A stretch of DNA of 64,000 bases from positions 1-64,000 of the forward strand of contig NZ_JAEMUX010000009.1 of assembly GCF_016598475.1 (NCBI RefSeq). Reading direction: 5' to 3'. Source of the DNA: Streptomyces adelaidensis. GTDB lineage: Bacteria > Actinomycetota > Actinomycetes > Streptomycetales > Streptomycetaceae. Below are positions 32,774-41,180 of the stretch, in pieces. Position 1 is the stretch's first letter. Every line of letters begins with the position of its first letter. The position numbers were made by a program, and so were the translations under genes. The notes under the pieces are model-generated. The model ran no database searches. It saw only the letters and a list, made by a program, of their open reading frames with translations, and was not told the DNA's origin.

Positions 32774-33700
32774 GTGTCCACGACCGTTACCCGCACCCCT
32801 GCCGATGTAGGCCGCTATGCGAGCGATGCCTTGCGCGACGATCACTTCGCGGCCTGTGACGCGGTCTACGCGCTGGGCGCGACCGCCCTGGCGGAACAGG
32901 ACGTGGACACCTCGTTCGGGACCACGCATGTCTACCGCTACGGCCCGGCCTCCCCTGCGGCCCGGTCCCGGACCCCCATCGTGCTGGTCCACGGAGCGGG
33001 CTCCTGTTCCGCCATGTGGTACCCGAACACCCCCGACCTCAGCGCCGAACGGCCCGTCTACGCCCTCGACACCCCCGGCGACCCCGGGCGCAGCGTCCAC
33101 CGCGCCCCGCTCCACCGGCCCGAGGACGCCGCCCGATGGCTGGAGGAGACACTCGACGGGCTCGGGCTCGACCGTGTCCATCTCGTCGGCGCCTCCTACG
33201 GCGGCTGGCTCGCCCTGAACCAGGCGCACCGCGCCCCCGGCCGCCTCGCCTCGGTCACCCTGCTCGACCCCGGCGGACTGGAGAAGGTGGGGCTGCGCTT
33301 CTTCGTGTGGATCTTCGCGAGCCTCTTCGCGACCTACGCCCCCAAGTCGATGCGCCCGCGGCTGGCCGCCTGGCTGGAACAGCCGGTCCTCGTCGTGCCG
33401 GAGCTGCGCACGATGATCAGAACGGCCGTCCGCGCGTATCGCGTCCGCCGCCCGGCCCCGCTGCCCCTGACCGACGACGAGCTGTCCACCCTGCGCACCC
33501 CGCTCTACCTGGCGCTCGGCAAGCGCAGCCTCCTCGTGCACGCCCAGCGGCAGTTGGAGCGTGTGCCGCGTCTGGTACCGGGCGCCCGGGCCGAGATCTT
33601 CACCTCCACGGGCCACGCCCCGTGGATGGACCACGCCCGTGAGATGAACCGCCGGATGCTGGACTTCATGACCACCGCCGAGTCGGACGCCGCCAGTTGA
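32774..33700 (+). CDS. Alpha/beta hydrolase
   Basis: A 308-aa alpha/beta hydrolase. It has LVHGAGSCSAMWYP (oxyanion loop), the nucleophile elbow GASYGGW, and a C-terminal GHAPWMDH holding the likely catalytic His. Substrate class is not evident; such genes beside TetR regulators often act on esters or lactones. GTG 32774 has GGAGG five bases upstream; an ATG at 32732 lies inside the operator and is rejected. It is controlled in all likelihood by the divergent TetR. Confidence 0.9.
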   Translation: MSTTVTRTPADVGRYASDALRDDHFAACDAVYALGATALAEQDVDTSFGTTHVYRYGPASPAARSRTPIVLVHGAGSCSAMWYPNTPDLSAERPVYALDTPGDPGRSVHRAPLHRPEDAARWLEETLDGLGLDRVHLVGASYGGWLALNQAHRAPGRLASVTLLDPGGLEKVGLRFFVWIFASLFATYAPKSMRPRLAAWLEQPVLVVPELRTMIRTAVRAYRVRRPAPLPLTDDELSTLRTPLYLALGKRSLLVHAQRQLERVPRLVPGARAEIFTSTGHAPWMDHAREMNRRMLDFMTTAESDAAS

Positions 33701-33769
33701 TCGTGCCCTCACACGCGGCCATGCGAAAATCATCGGCCTTCACATCGGTCCGAAGGTCGAGGAGTGGCC

Positions 33770-34291
33770 ATGCTGATCGGGGAGTTGAGCCGGCGGACCT
33801 CGGTCGCCGCGCATCTGCTGCGGTACTACGAGGCACAGGGGCTGCTGCGGCCCGCTCGCAGCGCCGGCGGCTACCACGAGTACACCGACGACGCCGTCCT
33901 CACGGTGACGCAGATAAGAAAGCTGCTCGAAGCCGGGCTCTCCACACAGGAGATCGCCTTCACCCTGCCGTGTGCGACCGGCACGGCCCCCGAGTTGGAG
34001 GGCTGCCCCGAACTGCTGGACGTCCTGCGGGCCCGGCTGGGCGAGCTGGACGAACGCATCGACACGCTGACGCACTCCCGCCGGGCCCTCCACGACTACA
34101 TCGACGCCACCGAGCGCCGGGCGGATCGCGATCCGGCCTGCCCGGACTCGTCGCGGGCCATCTCCCCTACCGCGGAAGGCGGTTGCGCCGTCGGGGCGGG
34201 CAGAAATGACGCGGGACGAGGTGAACCCACGCGCGTAACCGGACCATCTGGAGGGGCACAGCCCAACGGAGGTTCGGATGAGTGTTCGTAG
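33770..34291 (+). CDS. MerR-family regulator with extended tail
   Basis: A 173-aa MerR protein. The N-terminal winged helix (MLIGELSRRTSVAAHLLRYYEAQGLL, then RSAGGYHEYTDDAVLTVTQI) and coiled helix to about residue 118 are standard. The last 50 residues are Gly/Pro/Ser-rich and unlike the family, and the end overlaps the next start by 14 bases; it may be read-through after loss of an earlier stop. Two Cys residues (PCATG, GCPEL) lie in the sensor region and could bind metal or sense redox. ATG 33770 has AGGAG five bases upstream. Confidence 0.85.
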   Translation: MLIGELSRRTSVAAHLLRYYEAQGLLRPARSAGGYHEYTDDAVLTVTQIRKLLEAGLSTQEIAFTLPCATGTAPELEGCPELLDVLRARLGELDERIDTLTHSRRALHDYIDATERRADRDPACPDSSRAISPTAEGGCAVGAGRNDAGRGEPTRVTGPSGGAQPNGGSDECS

Positions 34292-36410
34292 CGAACGGCG
34301 TGAGCGGCATGAACGGCGTGAAGTGATCGAGGACGGACAGCGCGAAGGCGGCTGGGGCGGCGGCCGGGGACCGGTGATCGGACAGGTCCTGGCCGTCGGC
34401 CGGGATCAGGCGTTCGTGGGCCGGCAGGAGGAACTCGCCCTGTTCCGGGCGGCGTTGGCCCGGGACCCGGTGGGCGGGGTCGTGCACTGTCTGCACGGTC
34501 CTGGCGGCATCGGCAAGTCCATGCTGCTGCGCCGCTTCGCACACGAGGCCCGTACGGGCGGCCGTACGGTCGTCGAGGTGGACGGCCGGACGATCACGCC
34601 GACGCCGGAGGAGTTCGCGCGGTCGGCGGGCCGGGCCGCGGACGAGCCGGGGACCGTGCTGCTCGTGGACACCTTCGAGCACTGTCAGGGGCTGGAGGGC
34701 TGGCTGCGGGAGCGGTTCCTGCCCGCCCTGCCGGTCGGTGGCATCGTTGTCATAGCGGGCCGGACCGCCCCCGACCCCCTGTGGCCCGCCGACCCGGGCT
34801 GGGCCGATCTGCTGCGGGTCACCGCGCTGCGCAATCTGGACCCCCACGACGCCGCCGCGTTCCTGCGGGCCCGCAGCGTGCCCGGCAGCGCCCACAAGGC
34901 CCTGCTGTCCTTCACCGGAGGCAACCCGCTGGCCCTCGCCCTCGCCGCCGCCGTGGCGGTACGGGACGAGGCGGCCGCCCCGGGCTGGAAGCCCAGCCAG
35001 GACGTCATCGCGACCCTGCTGCCGCAGCTCGTCGGGGACACCCCGAGCCCCCTGCACCGCCGGGCCCTGGAGATCTGCGCCCACGCGAACGTCACCTCGG
35101 AGTCGCTGCTGCGCGCCATGCAGGGCGACGACGCCCCCGAACTGTTCTCCTGGCTGCGCCGCCAGCCCTTCATCGAGTCGACCGCCGCCGGGCTCTTCCC
35201 GCACGACGCGGTCCGTGCGGCGCTGGAGGCGGACCTCCGCTGGCGGGACCCGGAAGGGTTCGCCGCCATGCACCAGGAGATGCGCGACCATCTGCTCGAA
35301 CGGGTCTCCTCGGCGCCGGAACAGGCCATGCTCCAGGCCACCGCGGAACTCACCAGTCTCTACCGGACCGACGGACGCATGGCCCACTTCTTCGACTGGC
35401 GCGAGGCGGGCCTGGTACGGGAGCAGCCGTACGTGACGGCCGAACGGGAGCGGGTGCTGGAGCTGATCCGGGAGGCCGAGGGTGACCGGTCGGCGGAGAT
35501 CGCCGCGTTCTGGCTCGACCGGCAGCCCGAGGCGTTCTCGCTGCACCGCTCCACCCGGACCGGCGAGGTCGTCGCCTGCGCCGCGTGGCTCCGGCTGACC
35601 GGGCCGGAGGGCACCGACGTCGATCCCGTCGTCGCCACGGCCTGGGAGCACGCCCGCTCGCACGGACCGCTGCGGCGCGAGGAGTACCTGGGGCCGGCCC
35701 GTTTCGCCGTACATCCCGAGGCGTACCAGCGCCCTTCGGCACCGATGACGATCATGCAGTGGCGGGCCGTCGGGGAGTGGATCCGCGACCCGCTGCTGGC
35801 CTGGTCCTACCTGGTGATGCGCGACGACGGCTTCTGGGACGACCACCTGCGGCACAACGGGATGCCGGCCATCGGGGCCGGCCCGCGGGTCGGTGACCAC
35901 GCCTACGCGCTGTTCGGCCGCGACTGGCGGGTGGGACCGGCCGACCAGTGGCTGCAGGCCAAGAGCACCGCGCTGCTCACCGGCGCCTGCGACCCCGACA
36001 CACCGCGGCCGGGCCGCACCGACCTGTCCACCCTGGCCGTGCTGTCCCGCCCCGAGTTCGACACCGCGGTCCGCGAGGCGCTGCGCGCGGTACGGCGCCC
36101 CGACCGACTCGCGCGGAACCCGCTGAGCCGCAGCCGGCTGGTCGTCGAGAGCGGCCAGGGGCTGGCCGACGTGCTCGAAGGGGCCGCCCGCGCGCTCCTC
36201 GACGAGCGCGGCGGCGACAAGCGGCACCGCGCCGTCGTCGTCTCCTACTTCAAGGGCGCCCCCACCCAGGAGGCCACCGCCCAACGCCTCGGCCTCCCCT
36301 TCAGCACCTACCGCCGCCACCTCACCACCGGCATCGAGCGCATGTGCGAGCTGCTGTGGCAGCGGGAGCTGAAGGGTACGGTCGCAGGCGGCGCCGAACC
36401 GCCGGGTTGA
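34278..36410 (+). CDS. P-loop ATPase with C-terminal HTH-like region
   Basis: A 710-aa protein of the STAND/AAA type. FVGRQEELALFRAAL opens the ATPase domain, GPGGIGKSMLL is Walker A (near residue 75-82), VLLVDTFEHC Walker B, then FTGGNPLALALA, a typical sensor segment of signal-transduction ATPases. The C-terminus ends with an HTH-like stretch (APTQEATAQRLGLPFSTYRRHLTTGIERM), comparable to sigma region 4 or LuxR helices, so it may be a large transcription regulator. No recognised middle domain. Its start overlaps the MerR gene by 14 bases and has GGAGG upstream, suggesting co-expression. Confidence 0.8.
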   Translation: MSVRSERRERHERREVIEDGQREGGWGGGRGPVIGQVLAVGRDQAFVGRQEELALFRAALARDPVGGVVHCLHGPGGIGKSMLLRRFAHEARTGGRTVVEVDGRTITPTPEEFARSAGRAADEPGTVLLVDTFEHCQGLEGWLRERFLPALPVGGIVVIAGRTAPDPLWPADPGWADLLRVTALRNLDPHDAAAFLRARSVPGSAHKALLSFTGGNPLALALAAAVAVRDEAAAPGWKPSQDVIATLLPQLVGDTPSPLHRRALEICAHANVTSESLLRAMQGDDAPELFSWLRRQPFIESTAAGLFPHDAVRAALEADLRWRDPEGFAAMHQEMRDHLLERVSSAPEQAMLQATAELTSLYRTDGRMAHFFDWREAGLVREQPYVTAERERVLELIREAEGDRSAEIAAFWLDRQPEAFSLHRSTRTGEVVACAAWLRLTGPEGTDVDPVVATAWEHARSHGPLRREEYLGPARFAVHPEAYQRPSAPMTIMQWRAVGEWIRDPLLAWSYLVMRDDGFWDDHLRHNGMPAIGAGPRVGDHAYALFGRDWRVGPADQWLQAKSTALLTGACDPDTPRPGRTDLSTLAVLSRPEFDTAVREALRAVRRPDRLARNPLSRSRLVVESGQGLADVLEGAARALLDERGGDKRHRAVVVSYFKGAPTQEATAQRLGLPFSTYRRHLTTGIERMCELLWQRELKGTVAGGAEPPG

Positions 36411-36556
36411 CCGGCACCCCCCGCCTTCGGCTCCGGCTACTCCCCCGCCTGCGGCTGTTCCTCCGGCACGCCCGCCGCCGCGAGCAGTTCGGCCCGGGTC
36501 GGGCCCGGCCCGGTGTAGAGCGGGACGCCGGCGCCGAGTCGTACGACGCGTTCCAC

Positions 36557-36610
36557 CAGGCCGGTCCGGATGAGGGCCTCGTCCAGGCCGGTCCGGATGA
36601 GGGCCTCGTC
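36557..36610. repeat. Exact 27-bp tandem duplication
   Basis: Copies at 36557-36583 and 36584-36610 are identical and keep the reading frame of the minus-strand ORF, doubling the peptide DEALIRTGL. Confidence 0.95.
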
Positions 36611-36919
36611 GGCGGTGCGCGGCACGGAGGCGACGTCGCCCACGGCGCGGAGCACCTGGGGGGCGCGCAGCCGGACGGCGTCCAGTGTGTTGCGCAGATG
36701 CCAGTTCTCGTCGTCGGTGGTGTACGTCCGGCCCTGCTTCTCCTCCTCGATCTCGGCGAGCCGGTGCCGGTCCCAGGCGTTGCTGGCCTCCCACAGCGGC
36801 ACGAGGGTCTCCTCGGTGGCCTGGTCGTGAGCGAGCACGAGCTTCACCGGGTCGTCCGTGCCCGTCCCGCGCAGCTGGTCGCGGAGGAGTACGCCCTGCT
36901 TCCCGCTGGAGGCCACGCC

Positions 36920-36951
36920 GCCGGGTGCCCGTGCCGCCGGGTGCCCGTGCC
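36920..36951. repeat. Exact 16-bp tandem duplication causing a frame change
   Basis: GCCGGGTGCCCGTGCC occurs at 36920-36935 and 36936-36951. Since 16 is not a multiple of 3, copy number decides whether the minus-strand gene is read through. Confidence 0.95.
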
Positions 36952-37046
36952 GCCGATGACACTCACCCCGGCGAGCGCTTCTCCCCCGAGCCAGTCGGCG
37001 AGCTGCGGATACAGGGCGGCCGCCCGGTCCCAGGCGTCGGTCTCGG

Positions 37047-37412
37047 TCATGAAGGACTCACCGTCGCCGGGCGACTGCCACAGCCGGCCAGGTCGTGCCA
37101 GACGTAGGACTCGTCGAGGATGTCGGCGACATCCGCGGCCCAGCTGCGCAGCGGCACGTCGAACACGGTGGCCACCCGGTAGGTGAGCAGCGCGCCCCAG
37201 TCGTGGCCGACGAGGTCGACCGGGCCGGGCACGGAACGCAGCCGCTCCACGAGCCAGGCGACGTGGTCGTCCTTCCCGCCGCCGAACCCGGGCGGCACCG
37301 GAGCCCCGAACCCCGGGAGGCTCAGCGCGACGCTGTCCCGGTCGAGGTTCTCACGCAGCCTGTCCCAGACCCTCGCGGTCTCGGGCACACCATGGACGAG
37401 GACGACCGTCAT
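37047..37412 (-). pseudogene. Truncated alpha/beta hydrolase
   Basis: A 121-aa ORF that is the N-terminal half of an alpha/beta hydrolase: TVVLVHGVPETARVWDRL, PGFGAPVPPGFGG, and the nucleophile GHDWGALLTYRVA. It stops soon after YVWHDLAG; the usual family length is about 270 aa, and the lid and catalytic His are missing. In the next frame the sequence continues as LWQSPGDGESF, which fits the expected hydrolase text after WHDLA, so a one- or two-base indel near 37088-37092 is likely. That frame then leads straight into the next ORF. Start ATG 37412 has GGGAG upstream. Confidence 0.65.
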
Positions 37413-37682
37413 GACTCTTTCTCCCCCAGCGACGCGGTTGGGCCATGGCAGTAGGTTCATCGGCGGATGTCACCGGTTGGGTTTCACCGACCCGCACACC
37501 GTGGCTCCGCGCACTGCTCACTTACCAGTCCGATCGGCTGTTCAACGCGGCCGCCGACTGCTCACCGCCTGCCCCGTACCGGGCCGAGGGGCCCGGCAGG
37601 CATGATCCGCCCGACGGCCTGCGACCCGGGCCGGTTATTGTGACGAGGCGAATCGAACGTATGCAGGGCTGGCGGAGGGCAC

Positions 37683-39323
37683 GTGGTGTCGGACGTAGGG
37701 CGGCTCGTCGCCGGGCGCTACCGGCTCACGGAGCAGATAGGCCGCGGCGGCATGGGCACGGTGTGGCGGGCGGAGGACGAGGTCCTCGACCGCCAGGTCG
37801 CGCTGAAGCAGCTGCACGTACAGCCGCACCTGTCCCCCGAGGACCTCGCCACCCTGTACGAGCGCACCCGCCGCGAGGCGCGCAGCGCGGCCCGGATCGC
37901 GCATCCCAATGTGGTCGTCGTCCATGACGTGGTGGACGACGATCACGTGGAGGGCGCCGACGGCACCGGGGGCGGCCGGCCCTGCATCGTCATGGAGTAC
38001 GTCCCGGCGCCCACCCTCGCCGATCGCCTCACGGACGGCCGGACCCTCTCGCCCGAGGAGGCGGCCCGTATCGGCCTGGGCATGATCGCCGCGCTGCGCG
38101 CCGCGCACACCGCCGGCGTACTGCACCGGGACGTCAAGCCCGGCAACGTACTGCTCGGTGCCGAGGGCCGCGTCGTCCTCACCGACTTCGGCATCGCGAT
38201 GACCGCCGACGCGTCGACGCTCACCAAGACCGGCGAGATGGTCGGCTCCATCCACTACATGGCCCCGGAGCGGATCCGCGGCCAGAAGCCCGGCCCCGCC
38301 TCGGATCTGTGGGCCCTGGGCGCCACGCTGTACCAGGCGGTGGAGGGCCGTCCGCCGTTCCGGCGTCTCACCGCGATGGAGGCCGCGTACGCCATCGCGG
38401 TGGACCCCCTGGAGCCCATGAAGCGGGGCGGCGCCCTGGAACCCCTCGTCGAGGCCCTCCTCACCAAGGACCCCGCCGACCGCCCCACCACCGAGCAGAC
38501 GGAACGGGCACTGCGCGCCGTGGTCTCCGGAGCGGCGACGGCGGCGCTGCCGACGTCGGCCACCGGGGGCGCGGCCGGCGGGTGGGAGACCAACGGGTCG
38601 AAGACCGGCGGGAACGCGGCCCGGGAGCCGGGAGCGAACGGGGACACCGGCAGCGGAACGGGCGGAGAAGGTGGCAACCGCGGCCGCACCGCCCCAGCGG
38701 CGGACCGCCCCTCCCGCCGTGCCCGGGGAAAGCGTCGCCGTCGCGTCCTCGTTCCGCCGGCCCTCGCCGTGACCGTGGCCGCCACCGTCGTCGGAGCGGT
38801 GCTCTACACGTCGAACCCCGACGGTGATTCCTCGCGGAAAAGCGGCGCGGCCACCCCGGCCTACTCGCCCTCCCCCGTCCCCGCCGGCTACCACCTGGTC
38901 ACGGAGCGGAGCCTCGGCGTCTCCTTCCCCGTCCCGGACGGCTGGACGCGCGACACGCGGACGGCCGAGCAGGTCACCTACACCGACGAGACGAAACGGG
39001 TCGGCATCACGATCGGCATCGTGGACCCCGCCGGCTCGCACCCCATGGCCCACTTCAAGGACATCGAGGCGAACACCAAGCTCAACTACTCCACGTACCG
39101 GAAGCTGCGCATGCAGAAGACCACCTTCCGGGGACAGCCCGCGGCCATCTGGGATTTCACCTTCCAAGGACGGGCCCGCACCTACCGCGCCATCGACCTC
39201 GGCTACGGCCGGGCAGGCGAACGGGAGTACGACATCTACCTCTCGGCCCCGGAGGCCGACTGGGACACCTACCGGCCCGTCTTCGACAAGGTCAGGGACG
39301 GGTTCATCACCGACACCTCCTGA
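37683..39323 (+). CDS. Membrane Ser/Thr protein kinase
   Basis: A 546-aa Hanks-type kinase. IGRGGMGTVWRAEDEVL is the P-loop (near residue 19), VALKQL holds the ATP-binding Lys, HRDVKPGNVLL the catalytic loop, DFGIAMT the DFG, and GSIHYMAPERI the activation-loop end. A Gly/Asn/Thr-rich juxtamembrane region precedes a membrane helix (about 353-375, VPPALAVTVAATVVGAVLY). The outer domain, about 390-546, is a single globular domain starting GYHLVTERSLGVSFPVPDGW, with no PASTA repeats; this type recurs in Streptomyces kinases. The GTG at 37683 follows GGAGG at 37674-37678. Confidence 0.9.
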   Translation: MVSDVGRLVAGRYRLTEQIGRGGMGTVWRAEDEVLDRQVALKQLHVQPHLSPEDLATLYERTRREARSAARIAHPNVVVVHDVVDDDHVEGADGTGGGRPCIVMEYVPAPTLADRLTDGRTLSPEEAARIGLGMIAALRAAHTAGVLHRDVKPGNVLLGAEGRVVLTDFGIAMTADASTLTKTGEMVGSIHYMAPERIRGQKPGPASDLWALGATLYQAVEGRPPFRRLTAMEAAYAIAVDPLEPMKRGGALEPLVEALLTKDPADRPTTEQTERALRAVVSGAATAALPTSATGGAAGGWETNGSKTGGNAAREPGANGDTGSGTGGEGGNRGRTAPAADRPSRRARGKRRRRVLVPPALAVTVAATVVGAVLYTSNPDGDSSRKSGAATPAYSPSPVPAGYHLVTERSLGVSFPVPDGWTRDTRTAEQVTYTDETKRVGITIGIVDPAGSHPMAHFKDIEANTKLNYSTYRKLRMQKTTFRGQPAAIWDFTFQGRARTYRAIDLGYGRAGEREYDIYLSAPEADWDTYRPVFDKVRDGFITDTS

Positions 39324-39355
39324 GCCCAGGGCGCGTCGACGCCGGCGCCTCGCGC

Positions 39356-40831
39356 TCACCGAGCCACGACCGGCGCCACATGCAGCCGGAACCCGGCCGC
39401 CCGGTGGGCGGGCCAGTCCCGGGCGAAGCCGGGTGGGCCGCCGCCGGGGGCGACGAGGGCGGCGACCGGGATGTGTTCGGCGGTCCGCAGGATGTCCTCC
39501 CGGGTGGTGTTGGCGTTGTTGCCGTGGGTGTGGGCGGAGGCGCAGCCGGCGTAGTACGCGATGGGGATGGCGTAGTCGCCGGTCAGCAGGCAGGGCGGTC
39601 GCACCCCCAGCCGCCGCAGTTCGGCGGCGGTGCGCTCCCAGTCGCGATGGAACGCGGTGGTGCGCTCGACGACGCGCGCCAGCACCGCGTACTGCACCGC
39701 CAGATGCCCCACGAGCCCGAGCACCACCACCGCCCCGACGACCGGCCGCCAGGCCCCGCCCGGCCCCGTGACAAGGCCGAGCAACGCGTCGGCGACGGGG
39801 AGCGCGAGGAGGGCGTACGCGGGAAGCAGGAACCGTGGCGCGGCGTATCCGATGAGGAAGAGGTACGGAACGGCGGCCGTCGCCGCGCAGACCAGCAGCA
39901 CCGCGGTGGGCGTCCCGCGCCCGGCTCTGAGTGCGACGGCCAGCCCGAGCGCGGCCAGCACCGGCAGCACGAACCACCACGCCATGACCGCCACGTGCGG
40001 CAGATCACCGGTGCACGGACGGCACAACGTACGCCCCACCAGACCGCGCAGCTGGTCGTCGACGGCGAAGTTCCAGCCCAGCCCGCCCTGAACCCGGGAC
40101 GCCTCGGCCAGCCGCCGCGCCAGACCGCCGTACTGGGCGTACGCCTCCAGGACCCACGCCCCCGCCCCGGTGCCGAGCCCGGCCGCCATCGCCACCAGCA
40201 GCCGCGGCCGCCGCCACCCCCGTACGCCCACCAGCAGCGCGAACAGCGGCAGGGTCACCCACACCGTGTCGGTGGGCCGCATCCACGCCATCAGGGCGGT
40301 ACCGGCGGCGGCTCCCCACAATGCCGTCCGGTCGGCGGAGCCGTCCCGCGCGCGCAGGAAGCACCCCACGACGACGAGCGCGCCGACCGCGACCCAGTAG
40401 TTGGGCATGGCCTGCGGGCCGTAGAAGAGGGTCATCCACAGCGACGCGAACAGCGCGCCCCCGAGCACCAGTACACGCACCGGGAACAGCCCCCGCCAGG
40501 CGCGCAGCGCGAGGTACAGCCCCACCCCGGACAGCACCGCCAGATAGACCCGCAGCACCACGGTGGACGACGACCACACGGCGACCGGCGCGACCAGCAG
40601 CGGCACACCTCGGGCCCGCGGCGCGCTGAAGAAGGCCGCCGGCGCATGCGGGCTGACCTGACTGACATACACCGACTCGTCCCAGCCGAGCCCCATCCAC
40701 GGCGGCACGAGCAGGAGTTGGGCCAGCGTGAACAGGCCCGCCAGCACGGCGAGGGGGGTGAGGGCCGACGCGGCGGCCGAGACGGCGACGGGCACGGCGG
40801 GCGGAGCGGCGACGTTCGAACTGATGCGCAT
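39356..40831 (-). CDS. Polytopic membrane glycosyltransferase (GT-C/PMT-like)
   Basis: A 491-aa integral membrane protein with about eleven hydrophobic helices. An early external loop carries WDESVYVSQV; an acidic D-E pair at this place is the hallmark of lipid-linked-sugar GT-C enzymes such as PMT and ArnT. The C-terminal soluble part has AIPIAYYAGCASAHTHG. It probably transfers a sugar from polyprenyl phosphate to a cell-envelope acceptor. ATG 40831 (MRISSN) is preferred to an ATG 28 codons upstream since the first helix starts shortly after; no strong ribosome site is seen. Confidence 0.78.
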   Translation of the reverse strand: MRISSNVAAPPAVPVAVSAAASALTPLAVLAGLFTLAQLLLVPPWMGLGWDESVYVSQVSPHAPAAFFSAPRARGVPLLVAPVAVWSSSTVVLRVYLAVLSGVGLYLALRAWRGLFPVRVLVLGGALFASLWMTLFYGPQAMPNYWVAVGALVVVGCFLRARDGSADRTALWGAAAGTALMAWMRPTDTVWVTLPLFALLVGVRGWRRPRLLVAMAAGLGTGAGAWVLEAYAQYGGLARRLAEASRVQGGLGWNFAVDDQLRGLVGRTLCRPCTGDLPHVAVMAWWFVLPVLAALGLAVALRAGRGTPTAVLLVCAATAAVPYLFLIGYAAPRFLLPAYALLALPVADALLGLVTGPGGAWRPVVGAVVVLGLVGHLAVQYAVLARVVERTTAFHRDWERTAAELRRLGVRPPCLLTGDYAIPIAYYAGCASAHTHGNNANTTREDILRTAEHIPVAALVAPGGGPPGFARDWPAHRAAGFRLHVAPVVAR

Positions 40832-41074
40832 GAGCCATCCCGGAAAATAGGGAGAAAAGCCGCTAAATAGACAAGAGCATGAGCCCTTCCCTCCCGGTCG
40901 GAAGACACGGCACACCGACCCGAGCGCCCTCCTTCACCCACCCGGCCCACTTCCTCCCCTCGCTCGCGTCACTGGGTCACCACGAATTCGCCCCTCCACC
41001 GGCGGCCCGTGTGCGGGTGCACTACCTTGGGGCGTGAACAGCCGAGCGGCCCACGTTTACCCAGTTCTTGCCAC

Positions 41075-41147
41075 ATGAAGCCAGAACGGCTGAGCACCTA
41101 CTAGGAGCGGGACCTCCCATGCGCGATGCTGGGAGGTCCCGCGCTCC
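41075..41147 (+). promoter_or_regulatory. Possible leader peptide followed by a strong hairpin
   Basis: The 349-bp gap 40832-41180 has no other gene. Near its right end a 9-codon ORF (MKPERLSTY, 41075-41104) is followed at once by a hairpin: perfect 13-bp arms at 41107-41119 and 41130-41142, extended with a 2-base bulge to 41104-41147. Layout resembles a leader peptide plus attenuator ahead of the hydrolase gene at 41181. The ORF has no clear ribosome site, so it may be chance; the hairpin may alternatively be a terminator or a small RNA end. Confidence 0.4.
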
Positions 41148-41180
41148 AGACCACAGCCGCTGGCAACGGGAAGGCATCGG

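Larger units (their letters stand above)
36437..37050 (-). pseudogene. Hypothetical gene broken by a 16-bp tandem duplication
   Basis: From ATG 37050, the frame reads MTETDAWDRAAALYPQLADW and LGGEALAGVSVIGG, then runs into two 16-bp repeat copies (36920-36951). After them, the good coding sequence resumes in another frame with VASSGKQGVLLRDQLRG and continues to the stop at 36437. Deleting 32 bases, or adding one more copy (48 in all), restores one frame; two copies do not. Joined length is about 190 aa. I do not recognise the family. A 27-bp in-frame duplication (DEALIRTGL twice) lies further on. The ATG overlaps the stop of the upstream hydrolase fragment. Confidence 0.65.

Noticed and set aside
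34167..36962. 931-aa minus-strand ORF over the P-loop ATPase
   Set aside because: Antisense to a gene with Walker motifs; no recognisable domain.
41104..41147. tRNA-like fold
   Set aside because: The hairpin is a single long stem with no cloverleaf arms, so no tRNA.
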